Shown: piece after piece, positions 1 through 8,752 of the stretch
Layout of the letters: the number at the start of each line of letters is the position of its first letter
Position numbering within the stretch: position 1 is the stretch's first letter
Source: Lysobacterales bacterium
GTDB lineage: Bacteria > Pseudomonadota > Gammaproteobacteria > Xanthomonadales > SZUA-36
DNA length: 47,775 bases
Direction of reading: 5' to 3'
Assembly: GCA_029859505.1 (NCBI GenBank)
Contig: JAOUCZ010000002.1
Coordinates: forward strand, 1-47,775
Made by a program: the position numbers and the translations under genes
Notes under the pieces: model-generated
The model's database searches: none
What the model saw: the letters and a program-made list of their open reading frames with translations, nothing else
What the model was told of the DNA's origin: nothing

Positions 1-219
1 TTCCATCTCTGAGCATCATATTCAGAATCGTCAAACCGATCACACCGCTTCTACACCAGGGTAGTTTAGCGCTACCGGAATCTGGTGGAATGACATACCG
101 CAAGTTCGCGTCAGATTGCTCTGCATGTCCAACATTTGTGTTAACTTGGATATTCTTAAGCTATTTTTAAACCCTTTCCGCTGGTTAACATCTAAATGTA
201 CATGGGAGGAATGCAAGCG

Positions 220-795
220 GTGACATCGTGGCAGCACGACAAGACAGATTTGTTGGCTACCGAAAAGCGTTGGGTCGATAAGGCCCAGGCCGGAGACCGG
301 CTTGCATTTGAGAAGCTTTACCGAGGTCACTGCGACAGGATTTTTGGTCTTTGCTGGCGTATGTGTGGTGGCGACAATGCACTGGCGGAAGACATGGTAC
401 AGGAAGCTTTTGTCAGAGCATGGAACAAGCTTCACCTCTTTAAAGGTGAAAGTAAGTTTGGTACCTGGTTGCATCGTTTGGCGGTAAATGTAGTTTTGAG
501 TGATCGCCGTATCCGGGTCAAACGAGTACAGCGTGAACAGGAATTCAGCGAAGACATTGAGCGTGTTCAGGTGGGTGACCGTGACGTATTTGCGGGTTTG
601 AGGAAAGATCTTGAAGCCGCCATCTCCGGATTACCGGAGAGAGCGAGAACGGTACTGGTTTTATATGACATTGAAGGTTACAAGCACGATGAGATCGCAA
701 AAATGACTGGAATGGCGGTCGGTTCTTCCAAGGCACAGTTACACCGTGCAAGGAAGTTGGTACGGGAAGTACTGAAAGACTCTGAGAATATCTGA
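220..795 (+). CDS. ECF-type RNA polymerase sigma factor (RpoE-like)
   Basis: Directs RNA polymerase to a small regulon, probably in response to an envelope signal. Region 2 is visible (LAFEKLYRGHCDRIFGLCWR, then the AEDMVQEAFVRAW core and a FKGESKFGTWLHRLAVN stretch), followed by region 4 (LPERARTVLVLYDIEGYKHDEIAKM and an AQLHRARKLVREVL recognition helix). There is no region 1 or 3, as expected for ECF factors. In-frame ATGs lie at 196, 202 and 211, but GGAGGA at 205-210 sits 9 bases before the GTG at 220, so I prefer that GTG (191 residues). It is the first gene of a run with the membrane protein at 813 and the DUF4097 protein at 1349. The family call is secure; the regulon is unknown. Confidence 0.93.
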   Translation: MTSWQHDKTDLLATEKRWVDKAQAGDRLAFEKLYRGHCDRIFGLCWRMCGGDNALAEDMVQEAFVRAWNKLHLFKGESKFGTWLHRLAVNVVLSDRRIRVKRVQREQEFSEDIERVQVGDRDVFAGLRKDLEAAISGLPERARTVLVLYDIEGYKHDEIAKMTGMAVGSSKAQLHRARKLVREVLKDSENI

Positions 796-812
796 AGGAT
801 GTTGAGAAAGAG

Positions 813-1352
813 ATGAAAGAATCAGAATTACAAAACGCGATCGGGTCATTACCCCGTAGTATGAAACCACCGCGTGATTTATGGCCTGGCATTGATGAAC
901 GGCTTGAGGCGGTTGCACGGGAGACTGTCGAGCAGTACAAAGCACCGTTTTGGCGTAAACCGGCAATGGCCGCAGCTGTTTTAATGGCACTGGCAACCGG
1001 TATTTTCATAGGCCGCGGAATGGATCTGGCCCCTGCCGGTCAGATGTCGGAGACCGTGAAGGAATATGCTTTTCTAGGTACCGTGAAAGCTACCGAACTG
1101 GAGTATCAGGCAGCTTTCAGTGAACTGGTACCACTGGATTATTCCGGTTTGCGCCTCGAAGGTGAAGAGCCGGATGCATTGAGGGGCAGCTGGGAGGCAC
1201 TGCTACAGGCAGAGACAGCACTGCTTGCTGCTTTGCAGCAATACCCCTCAGATATTTATTTGAATGGAAAGTTGCTGGATTTAAGATCACAACAATTACA
1301 ATTCGTTAAACAACTGGCGTTATTGGAACAAAATAACTGGAGAAGGACATGA
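813..1352 (+). CDS. Single-pass membrane protein in anti-sigma position
   Basis: A 179-residue protein starting 17 bases after the sigma factor stop and overlapping the next gene by 4 bases (ATGA), so the three are very likely one operon. It has a hydrophilic N-terminal segment of about 46 residues (LPRSMKPPRDLWPGIDERL), one membrane helix at about residues 50-67 and a C-terminal domain rich in Glu, Leu and Gln that looks helical (residues 80-179). The topology N-in/C-out and the position argue for an anti-sigma factor. I see no zinc anti-sigma HxxxCxxC motif, so recognition would rest on the short N-terminal segment. The role is inferred from position and topology only. Confidence 0.7.
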   Translation: MKESELQNAIGSLPRSMKPPRDLWPGIDERLEAVARETVEQYKAPFWRKPAMAAAVLMALATGIFIGRGMDLAPAGQMSETVKEYAFLGTVKATELEYQAAFSELVPLDYSGLRLEGEEPDALRGSWEALLQAETALLAALQQYPSDIYLNGKLLDLRSQQLQFVKQLALLEQNNWRRT

Positions 1353-2227
1353 AAGTGCGTTACCTGAAGATAATGGCGGTTTTAATGATGCTCGCATCTG
1401 TTTCCGCTTTTGCCGGGAAATCAGTGGATGAAAGCTGGGACATCGATTCGGATGCAACGGTATTTATCGAAAACATTGCCGGGATTATTGAAATACGGGG
1501 ATGGGACAAGAACGAAGCGCACCTGACTGGTGAACTCGGCAGTAGCGCGGATGAACTGGAGATCAGTGCGAGTGGTTCCAGTCTGCAAATCTCGGTGATC
1601 AACCGCAGTGAACGAAATGTTGATGAATCGGTGCTGAAGCTAATCATCCCTAAAGGAGCCAGCGTTGATGCAACAGCAGTCAGTGCCGATATCATGATTA
1701 AGGGCCTCGATAATGAAAAACTGACGGCGTCTTCTGTCAGCGGCAACGTGGAAGTGAATGCAACAAGCCGACGCGTTTCGATTGAGTCTGTTAGTGGTGA
1801 CGTTGAATTTAGCGGTTACACGATAAGAATTACCGCAGAGTCAGTATCGGGGGACATTGATTTATCCGGGATCTCGGGAGAAGTCTCGGCAACAACAGTT
1901 TCCGGCGATATGGAGTTAATGGCGGGTCAAATTGAAAGCGGGAAGTTTGAAACAGTTTCAGGTGATATGACCATGGTTGCTGAGCTATCAGACAATGGAC
2001 GAATAGGTTCTGAGAGCATGAGTGGTGATGTGACCATCGTATTGCCGGCTTCCCAATCCGGCGTGTTCAAGGCACAGAGTTTTAGCGGCCGGATCAGCAC
2101 GGATTTCGGCTCAGTCGATCGGGCAAAACATGGCCCGGGCAGTCATCTGAAGTATGTGGCCGGTGACGGTGGTGCGGAAGTCCGGGTTGAGAGCTTCAGT
2201 GGTAATATCAAATTGAAGAGCGACTAA
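1349..2227 (+). CDS. Exported DUF4097-type repeat protein
   Basis: A 292-residue protein with a signal peptide (about residues 1-22, ending SAFA) followed by a single beta-rich domain. From about residue 120 it carries short repeats built on a [S/T]-[V/M/F]-S-G-[D/N/R] core (SVSGNVEV, SVSGDVEF, SVSGDIDL, TVSGDMEL, TVSGDMTM, SMSGDVTI, SFSGRIST, SFSGNIKL), the pattern of the DUF4097 putative-adhesin family, which probably folds as a right-handed beta-helix. It lacks a C-terminal anchor, so it is probably periplasmic or surface-associated. It is translationally coupled to the membrane protein before it and is therefore a likely target or modulator of the sigma factor circuit. A terminator follows at 2284. 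Biochemical function is unknown. Confidence 0.85.
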   Translation: MKVRYLKIMAVLMMLASVSAFAGKSVDESWDIDSDATVFIENIAGIIEIRGWDKNEAHLTGELGSSADELEISASGSSLQISVINRSERNVDESVLKLIIPKGASVDATAVSADIMIKGLDNEKLTASSVSGNVEVNATSRRVSIESVSGDVEFSGYTIRITAESVSGDIDLSGISGEVSATTVSGDMELMAGQIESGKFETVSGDMTMVAELSDNGRIGSESMSGDVTIVLPASQSGVFKAQSFSGRISTDFGSVDRAKHGPGSHLKYVAGDGGAEVRVESFSGNIKLKSD

Positions 2228-2283
2228 ACAATCCTGGTCTGAACGGTGCAGGCTTCTAAGGTCTGAAAAACTAGAATTCCCAG

Positions 2284-2312
2284 AACCCGGGTCCTGTACG
2301 GCCCGGGTTTTT
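2284..2312 (+). terminator. Intrinsic terminator of the sigma factor operon
   Basis: A perfect 8-bp stem, AACCCGGG (2284-2291) with CCCGGGTT (2302-2309), a 10-base loop and a T run to 2312. It lies 57 bases after the DUF4097 stop and separates this operon from the sulfotransferase gene at 2423. Confidence 0.85.
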
Positions 2313-2422
2313 AATGGCTTGCATGATGTATTAACCACCAGGGTGGGCCGTCTTCAATAGTTGTAATCCCCGTCATGGTGTATCCTTTCGGTTTTGAAAT
2401 CCAGCTAGCCTGAGAAACTCGA

Positions 2423-4606
2423 ATGCCCGATAAAGCACTGTTTGTAAATAAAGCGCTGTCACAAGCCAAATCTATGGAGCAGGCTGGAAACTTCGCCCAG
2501 GCTGAGCATATCTATCGAAAAATACTGGAACAATATCCCAAGCATAAACTTACAAGAAAGCGACTCGACTCAGTGCGGCAAATGGGGACAGGGCAGGCAC
2601 ATTCAGGCGCTGCTCCTCAATCTCTTCAGGCGGGGATAGAATCGCTGGTCAGGCTATTCAAACAGGGGCAGCTATCCGAAGCGCTGACGCAGGGAAAGGC
2701 ATTGTCCAGCCGTTACCCCAGAGACCCGACCGTTCATAACATCCTGGGTGTCATCAATGCCCGCATCGGGCAAGCGGAGATAGCGCTGGCCTGCTATGAC
2801 CGGGCCCTGGCAATAAAGCCTGATTTTGCAGAGGTGCATAACAACCGGGGGAATCTTCTTAATCGCCTGGGTCAGAATGCTGCAGCAATCACAAGTTTTC
2901 GTCAGGCTTTGCAGATCAAACCACAATATGCTGAAGCGCATAATAATCTTGGTGTTGCACTATATGATGCAGGTGAGCTTGACGAAGCAACTGCCAGTTA
3001 CCGGGAGGCCCTTAGGGTCAGGCCTTCATATGCAGAGGCGCAGAACAACCTCGGCAACGCGCTCGCAGACCTGGGTCAGCCTGAGGTTGCGCTGGCTAGT
3101 TTCAGTGCGGCTCTGCAATTGAACCCACGCTACTCTCAGGCGTATTACAACAAAGGCAATATCCTCAGATCCATGGGTAGACACGATGAGGCCATCGACA
3201 GCTTTAACAGCGCCATTGGGCTCAGGCCTGACTATGCCGAGGCCTTCAATAGTCTTGGCAATACGCTGAATGAGCAGGGAAAACACCAGCAGGCCATAGA
3301 AAACCTGAACCGTGCCATTCAACTCAGACCCGACTATAGCGAGGCGCACTGCAATCTTGGTAATGTCTTGAGTGATTCAGGACGGCCTGATGAAGCCCTG
3401 CCCAGTTATCGCACTGCTTTGCAGATAAGTCCCGAGTTCGCCGAGGCCCAGTGCTGCCTGGGCAATGTCCTCAGTTACCTTGGCAGACAGGAGGAGGCAA
3501 TGGACTCTTTCAACCGCGCGCTGGAGCTGAAGTCAGACCATGCTGCTGTGTTTAATAACCTGAGTCAGATCAAGACCTTTGAGCGTGACGACCCCCAAAT
3601 AGACCAGATGCAAGAACTGCTTGAGAATCCGGACATTGCCGAGACTGACGTCATGCATCTTGGTTTCGCACTGGGTAAAGCCCATGATGATCTGGGCGAC
3701 GTCGATCAGGCTTTCAAGTACTACCAGGAGGGCAACCGCCTGAAAAAGAAAGCCCTGGGCTATGACATCAGTTCGGATGAGACCCGGTTCAAACAGATCA
3801 AATCGCTTTTCAGCTCTTACACCCAGAAGCCGCACCCGGGTATCGAATCAGGCAGTGATTTCAAGAAGCAGCCCATCTTTATTGTGGGAATGCCGCGCTC
3901 GGGAACAACTCTTGTAGAACAGATACTCGCCAGTCATTCCCAGGTTTTCGGTGCGGGGGAGTTGGAAACCCTGAGCCGGATAATGAATCCTTTGTTAAGA
4001 GAGAAAACATTGACCGGGCAATCTGAACCCGGTGAGGCTGACCTTGTAAACCTGAGGAATAGCTACCTTGAAAAAATCAATGAGTTAGGTGGGTCTAGGC
4101 CATTCATTACCGACAAAATGCCGATTAATTTCAGATGGATCGGGTTTTTGCTGCTGGCGATGCCCGGCGTAAAAATTATCAATCTACGGCGTGATCCTGC
4201 AGCGGTTTGTTGGTCAATTTTCAAGCACCATATCGGCGGCGAGGGAAATGGCTACTCCTACGATGTCCTTGATGTTGCCGGGTATTACAATCTCTACGCT
4301 GATCTGATGGAGTTCTGGCGACAGGCCTTTCCGGGTCAGATTTATGATCTCGATTATGAGTCACTGACGGAAAACCAGGAACAGGAGACACGTCGCTTAC
4401 TTGAGCACTGTGATCTGCATTGGGAAGACCAGTGCCTCGATTTTCATAAAACCCGGCGTAGTGTACAAACATTGAGTACCGGGCAAGTCCGAAAGGCGAT
4501 GTATACCGGTAGTTCCCGGGAGTGGCGTAAGTATGAGACCCATCTTCAGCCTATGCTTAAAGCGCTGGGTATTGAACATGGTGTTCCTGATGCATCCCAG
4601 GGATGA
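2423..4606 (+). CDS. TPR-sulfotransferase, TPST-like (727 aa)
   Basis: A cytoplasmic PAPS-dependent sulfotransferase fused to a TPR superhelix. Residues 102-373 are eight consecutive 34-residue TPRs without gaps (for example repeat 3 begins AEAHNNLGVALYDAGE), and two looser repeats precede them. The sulfotransferase domain starts at about residue 483: the 5'-phosphosulfate motif PRSGTT is residues 491-496, the candidate catalytic Glu is E513 (in GAGEL), the D-K-x-P motif is D564-K565-M566-P567, and the 3'-phosphate motif is NLRRDPAAVCWSIFKHH. There is no signal peptide or membrane helix. The arrangement is like O-GlcNAc transferase in that a long TPR arm would present a protein substrate to a catalytic domain. 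It is the first of three same-strand paralogues (gaps of 97 and 32 bases). The family is secure; the acceptor is unknown. Confidence 0.92.
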   Translation: MPDKALFVNKALSQAKSMEQAGNFAQAEHIYRKILEQYPKHKLTRKRLDSVRQMGTGQAHSGAAPQSLQAGIESLVRLFKQGQLSEALTQGKALSSRYPRDPTVHNILGVINARIGQAEIALACYDRALAIKPDFAEVHNNRGNLLNRLGQNAAAITSFRQALQIKPQYAEAHNNLGVALYDAGELDEATASYREALRVRPSYAEAQNNLGNALADLGQPEVALASFSAALQLNPRYSQAYYNKGNILRSMGRHDEAIDSFNSAIGLRPDYAEAFNSLGNTLNEQGKHQQAIENLNRAIQLRPDYSEAHCNLGNVLSDSGRPDEALPSYRTALQISPEFAEAQCCLGNVLSYLGRQEEAMDSFNRALELKSDHAAVFNNLSQIKTFERDDPQIDQMQELLENPDIAETDVMHLGFALGKAHDDLGDVDQAFKYYQEGNRLKKKALGYDISSDETRFKQIKSLFSSYTQKPHPGIESGSDFKKQPIFIVGMPRSGTTLVEQILASHSQVFGAGELETLSRIMNPLLREKTLTGQSEPGEADLVNLRNSYLEKINELGGSRPFITDKMPINFRWIGFLLLAMPGVKIINLRRDPAAVCWSIFKHHIGGEGNGYSYDVLDVAGYYNLYADLMEFWRQAFPGQIYDLDYESLTENQEQETRRLLEHCDLHWEDQCLDFHKTRRSVQTLSTGQVRKAMYTGSSREWRKYETHLQPMLKALGIEHGVPDASQG

Positions 4607-4703
4607 GCCGATATCAATGCCCTTGGCTTAATTGAGATAAAATACGGTATCAGCAATGCGTACCATCAAGTATGCGCGAGCGAGTTAAACAGGTAATCTC
4701 CAA

Positions 4704-6065
4704 ATGAAAAATATTGAAAACAATCTCCTGCAGTCTGAAACTGCGGAAGAACACTTTTCCGCGATTAAGGCGCTCGAGAAGCTCGTTGCCGCTGAACCGG
4801 ACAATCTGGATCACCGGTTCAAGCTGGGGCTGAACTGCCTGCAGGTCGGGCAGGTGGAGCGGGCAGAATTATTGTTTCGCTCATGTATTGAGTCCGGTTT
4901 TGACACTCCTAAGTTGCAGCTGAATTTGGGCCATGCTCTGAAAGCACTGGGTCGAACAGAGGAGGCGGTAGCTTGTTACAAGGGACTGATCGAGGGCCAG
5001 GATGACGCCAGGGCTGCTGTTGCCTACTGGAGCCTGGCGAATATGAAGAACTATCGTTTCTCTGATGAAGAGATAGTCTTTTTGCGTGGTCGAGTTCAGA
5101 CCACCGACGCCAAGCCGGGATATCGCGGTTTAATGCTGTTTACCCTTGCGTATGCCCGCGAACAACAAGGTCTTTATCACGAGGCTTTTATGTCGATGTG
5201 TGAGGCAAATTTGATTTTATCCATGCATCGGCCATTCCAGGGTGAGCAATATGGTTTGCTGGTGAAAGCCTTGTTGAAAAGTGGCCGTAATCTTATACCA
5301 ACACCGGAAAGGGATGGCCCGACACCGATCTTTGTGGTGGGCATGCCACGCTCCGGTACGACACTTGTAGAGCAAATACTGGCAAGCCATTCCAACGTTG
5401 AGGCAACTGATGAACTGCCCTTCCTGGAGCGCCTGGCTATCGACCTGGACAAGAGTGGCGCATACGCAAGATCGTTGGCTACTCTAGGCACAGAAGAGAA
5501 ACAGAACTATGCCAATCGCTACCTGGAGAAGGTTGAGCCCTACAGGCAGGGTAAGCTCGATTATTTTATTGATAAAAACCCGGCAAACTTCTTACATATT
5601 GGTTTGATCAAGGTATTGTTTCCCGAAGCAAAGATCATCAATGTCGTCAGAGATCCACTGGATAATGCGATGGCTGTCTTCAAGCAGTACTTCAACCGCG
5701 GCAATGAGTACAGTTATAGTCTTGAGGGGATCGTCTTTTACTGGCAGGGGTATTTGACCCTGATGAAACATTGGGAAGAACTCTATCCGGGAGAAATATT
5801 ACATCTTGGTTACGAGGACCTGGTAAATGATCCCGAGGGGAAGATCACCGAAATTCTGGAATACTGTGGTTTACCCGTGGAGCCGGAGTGCTTCCGGTTT
5901 TATGAATCAGACCGGCCGGTATTAACACCGAGCGCCAGCCAGGTGCGCAACCCTATTTCCAACCGGGCGGTGGATAGCGGTAAAAAGTATGAAAAACACA
6001 TCAAGGTGGTAATACCCGCACTGGCAGAGATCAAGCGAAAGTGCCGGGAAGTGCTTGGTGTTTGA
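4704..6065 (+). CDS. TPR-sulfotransferase, TPST-like (453 aa)
   Basis: The shortest of the four TPR-sulfotransferases. The N-terminal 200 residues hold about two recognisable TPRs (AAEPDNLDHRFKLGLNCLQV, and LQLNLGHALKALGRTEEAVA) and more helical sequence. The catalytic domain has PRSGTT at 215-220, the candidate catalytic Glu at E237 (in ATDEL), D290-K291-N292-P293, and a 3'-phosphate motif VVRDPLDNAMAVFKQYF. The 19 residues VGMPRSGTTLVEQILASHS are identical to those of the gene before it, although the DNA differs at many third positions, so the duplication is not recent. A GGTAA-type ribosome binding site lies about 8 bases before the ATG. No signal peptide is seen. The substrate is unknown. 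Confidence 0.92.
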   Translation: MKNIENNLLQSETAEEHFSAIKALEKLVAAEPDNLDHRFKLGLNCLQVGQVERAELLFRSCIESGFDTPKLQLNLGHALKALGRTEEAVACYKGLIEGQDDARAAVAYWSLANMKNYRFSDEEIVFLRGRVQTTDAKPGYRGLMLFTLAYAREQQGLYHEAFMSMCEANLILSMHRPFQGEQYGLLVKALLKSGRNLIPTPERDGPTPIFVVGMPRSGTTLVEQILASHSNVEATDELPFLERLAIDLDKSGAYARSLATLGTEEKQNYANRYLEKVEPYRQGKLDYFIDKNPANFLHIGLIKVLFPEAKIINVVRDPLDNAMAVFKQYFNRGNEYSYSLEGIVFYWQGYLTLMKHWEELYPGEILHLGYEDLVNDPEGKITEILEYCGLPVEPECFRFYESDRPVLTPSASQVRNPISNRAVDSGKKYEKHIKVVIPALAEIKRKCREVLGV

Positions 6066-6097
6066 CCGGAATCAAAAACTAAAGCAAGAATTGATCA

Positions 6098-7678
6098 ATG
6101 TCAGCTGAAGAAAATAGACTAATTGAAGCAGGCCGGATGGCCATGCAGAAAAATGACTGGCGCACGGTTCACACAAGTGCCCTGGAACTGATCAGAAGAA
6201 ATGAATCGAATCCTGAAGGTTTTTTTCTTCTCGGTCTGGCACTTAGAGCCGCCCGCCAGACGTTGAAATCAATCGATGCATTTGAGAAGTGCCTGGCTCT
6301 GGACGAGCATCGTTTTGATGCAGGAATCGAACTGGCAAACCAATATCACGTATCACTCAGAAACGATGAGGCGATAGGGTTATTGGAAAAATATGAAGGA
6401 ATGCTGGAGGTGAGTCCCTGGCATCTTGATATGTCAGGCTCTCTGCTCGTCACCATGGGGAAGCCGCTGCGGGCCATCCCATTGTTTGAGAAGGCTGTAA
6501 AACTGCAACCGGAGGCTCTTTTTTTCCTGACTCATCTAGCCTCTGCTTATGTTTTCGTCGGGGAGATAGAAAAGGCGAAGACGATCTATAAGAAGCTGTT
6601 ATTGAAAAACCCAAGTCACCAACGTAATCACTTTTATCTGGCAAGACTCGAAACAGCCAGCGATATAAATCATGTGGAGGAGATGAAAGCGGTTCTTAAG
6701 CGGGAGAGAAAGCCGGACTCAGGAAACGTGTTCATGCACTATGCACTGGGTAAAGAACTGGAAGACCTGGAGGATTGGGACGAAGCATTTGATTTCTACC
6801 GGAAAGCCGGAAACGGGGTAAAGATGGTATTGAATTACTCGGTTGAGCAGGATGAAGCTTTGATCGAACAGATCATTCGCACTTGCGATGAAAAGTGGTA
6901 CCAATCGAAACTTGCTTCAACACAGGATAGTCCTGGTGATAAAAAGCCAATACTCCTGGTAGGCTTGCCCAGAACAGGGACAACCCTGGCGGAACAGATT
7001 TTAGCAGGCCACTCCAGGATAGAAAGTATTGGCGAGACGCAGTATTTTGAGTTGGTACTAAGGGCAAATAGTGATATTCAAGGTCCGGGTAAAATCACAC
7101 CCGATGTAATTTCCTCACTACTCAACCTGGATATGAGCAAACTGGCTACCGAGTATCTGGACAAAACCCGATACCTCTGGGGGGACAAGGAGGTTTTTAT
7201 TGACAAGTTGCCCCACAATTACCTGTACCTTGGTTTTTTTGCGGCAGCATTTCCTGATTCACCCATCGTTTGGATCAGGCGAAACCCGATGGATGCCTGC
7301 CTTGCGATGTACAAGCAGTTGTTCACAGGTGTCTACGAGTTCACTTACGATTTTGATGATTTAGCCAGATTCTATGTCATGTACGACAAGCTATACCGAC
7401 ACTGGAAGAGTCTGCTGGGAGACAGAATTGTTGAAATTGATTACGAAGATCTTGTCACGGATACTGCTGAAACGACTGCAGCAGCTTTCAATGGTTTAAA
7501 GCTGGAGTATGAGCCGGATTGTATTGATTTTAATAAGAATATTACAGCAAGCTCCACGGCCAGTTCAGTACAGATCAGGGAAAAAATTCACTCAAGATCG
7601 GTGATGAAATGGAAGCGTTTTGAAAAACACCTTGAACCATTGAAATCAAAGCTGGAGGCTGCTGGCATCGAGCTTTGA
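6098..7678 (+). CDS. TPR-sulfotransferase, TPST-like (526 aa)
   Basis: Third tandem paralogue, beginning 32 bases after its neighbour and so probably co-transcribed. Residues 1-270 are TPR-like helical repeats (PEGFFLLGLALRAARQ, HLDMSGSLLVTMGKPLRAI, LTHLASAYVFVGEIEKA). The catalytic domain has PRTGTT at 291-296 (Thr replacing Ser at the third place), the candidate catalytic Glu at E313 (in SIGET), D369-K370-L371-P372, and the 3'-phosphate motif IRRNPMDACLAMYKQLF, with Asn instead of Asp. It is cytosolic by sequence. It converges on the methyltransferase gene, with 62 bases between the stops and no clear terminator hairpin. The substrate is unknown. Confidence 0.91.
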   Translation: MSAEENRLIEAGRMAMQKNDWRTVHTSALELIRRNESNPEGFFLLGLALRAARQTLKSIDAFEKCLALDEHRFDAGIELANQYHVSLRNDEAIGLLEKYEGMLEVSPWHLDMSGSLLVTMGKPLRAIPLFEKAVKLQPEALFFLTHLASAYVFVGEIEKAKTIYKKLLLKNPSHQRNHFYLARLETASDINHVEEMKAVLKRERKPDSGNVFMHYALGKELEDLEDWDEAFDFYRKAGNGVKMVLNYSVEQDEALIEQIIRTCDEKWYQSKLASTQDSPGDKKPILLVGLPRTGTTLAEQILAGHSRIESIGETQYFELVLRANSDIQGPGKITPDVISSLLNLDMSKLATEYLDKTRYLWGDKEVFIDKLPHNYLYLGFFAAAFPDSPIVWIRRNPMDACLAMYKQLFTGVYEFTYDFDDLARFYVMYDKLYRHWKSLLGDRIVEIDYEDLVTDTAETTAAAFNGLKLEYEPDCIDFNKNITASSTASSVQIREKIHSRSVMKWKRFEKHLEPLKSKLEAAGIEL

Positions 7679-7740
7679 TGACGGGTGATGTTCCCGCCTT
7701 TAACCCGGCAGGCAGGTAGAACAATGTTCTGAGTTCGTGT

Positions 7741-8688
7741 TCAGGCTGATGGTTTCCGAGCGTTAAGTTCCCAAGCCAGTATGTCATCTTTCGAATAAAT
7801 GACGGAGACTGTGGTTTGCTTGAAACCCAGTTCATCCAGTTTTGACTTCAGGGTCTCGATCGCAGCATCGTCAAAAGCAACGGAGACCATCTGTTTAAAA
7901 CGCTCATGTGACGCCTTGTGTTCTTCCGCCAGTGATGAAATAAACAGACGTCTGTCCTGGGCTGGTGTGCCCATCATCTTGAAGAACTTCAGCGCATCGG
8001 TCATAAACTCAAACATCGTGGCATTTGCCGTATTAATGTCGGTGTTTGTCAGGTATTTGTCCGCCATCCGGTTAATGGTTTTGCGGCCTTTCTCGGCCTT
8101 TGGGTTTGAACCCAGATCAGCCAAAGAAGGTGTATTGTCCCTTTCGGTGCTGATAATACTGATGGCATTGATAACCCCTTCGAGATCGTCTTTATTGTAT
8201 TCAGAGATTGCCCGGCGGGACATCGAGGTAACCACTGAATCAGTATGATGCAATAAGGCACAAAACTGACCTCCAGGCTCCAATAACCGGTGAATCTCCG
8301 GGAGACTCTTGTCAGTATCTGAATATTCAATGCCGAATACCGAGGTGGCCAACCCAACAGAGGCATCAGCCTCCGGGACTTTCTCAGCCGGGGTTTCAGA
8401 ATGCAAAACGACTTTTATTCCGCTTTCCGGAAGCCCCTGTTCAGATACCGAACTAAGCCTGATACTGGCAAGATCGACACCGATATATGTGCCTTTGACA
8501 CCTGACTTAACCATCGCAGGTAAAAGTGAGCAATTTCCACAGCCAACTTCCAATACCACCGGTTCAGTGGGCAATGTAGCCAATTTTGCTTGCCACCAAT
8601 CATCGACGGCGCCCGTATAACCTTGTTTGAAATAGTCGCCAAAGGTTGTGCTGTGCCCTTGCCGCCAGAATAAAGACCATGGATTCAT
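7741..8688 (-). CDS. Class I SAM-dependent methyltransferase
   Basis: A 315-residue soluble protein with a Rossmann methyltransferase domain in its first 180 residues: motif I is VVLEVGCGNCSLLPAM, followed by GTYIGVDLASIRLSS with the acidic residue at the end of strand 2, and an EIHRLLEPGGQFCALLHH segment that corresponds to the strand 4-5 region of the Methyltransf_11/25 type. The C-terminal 130 residues are helical and contain no motif I recognise. The gene follows the TonB-dependent receptor on the same strand, 64 bases on, but a terminator hairpin lies between them. It converges with the third sulfotransferase. The substrate cannot be told from sequence; its position suggests a link to the sulfotransferase/receptor block. 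Confidence 0.88.
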   Translation of the reverse strand: MNPWSLFWRQGHSTTFGDYFKQGYTGAVDDWWQAKLATLPTEPVVLEVGCGNCSLLPAMVKSGVKGTYIGVDLASIRLSSVSEQGLPESGIKVVLHSETPAEKVPEADASVGLATSVFGIEYSDTDKSLPEIHRLLEPGGQFCALLHHTDSVVTSMSRRAISEYNKDDLEGVINAISIISTERDNTPSLADLGSNPKAEKGRKTINRMADKYLTNTDINTANATMFEFMTDALKFFKMMGTPAQDRRLFISSLAEEHKASHERFKQMVSVAFDDAAIETLKSKLDELGFKQTTVSVIYSKDDILAWELNARKPSA

Positions 8689-8705
8689 ATGCTTTCCTTA
8701 TGCCC

Positions 8706-8733
8706 AAAAAAAAGGCCTGCTTGCGCAGGCCTT
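8706..8733 (-). terminator. Intrinsic terminator after the TonB-dependent receptor
   Basis: A perfect 9-bp stem, AAGGCCTGC (8712-8720) with GCAGGCCTT (8725-8733), a 4-base loop and, read on the minus strand, a run of eight T (8706-8713). It lies 19 bases after the receptor stop and 17 bases before the methyltransferase start, so the methyltransferase is expressed by read-through or from a very close promoter. Confidence 0.92.
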
Positions 8734-8752
8734 AATTTTATACACTAACGGT

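Noticed and set aside
1-195. Search for a promoter of the sigma factor operon
   Set aside because: No ECF-type GAACTT with a suitable -10, nor a good TTGACA/TATAAT pair at proper spacing, could be supported; the region appears intergenic.
545-1009. A 154-codon minus-strand frame across the sigma factor and the next gene
   Set aside because: It overlaps two well-supported coding genes, has no ribosome binding site and no recognisable domain.
2423-7678. Recent tandem duplication or mobile origin of the three sulfotransferase genes
   Set aside because: Third codon positions differ widely even across the identical 19-residue motif, lengths and TPR numbers differ, and no flanking direct repeats or transposase remnants are visible.
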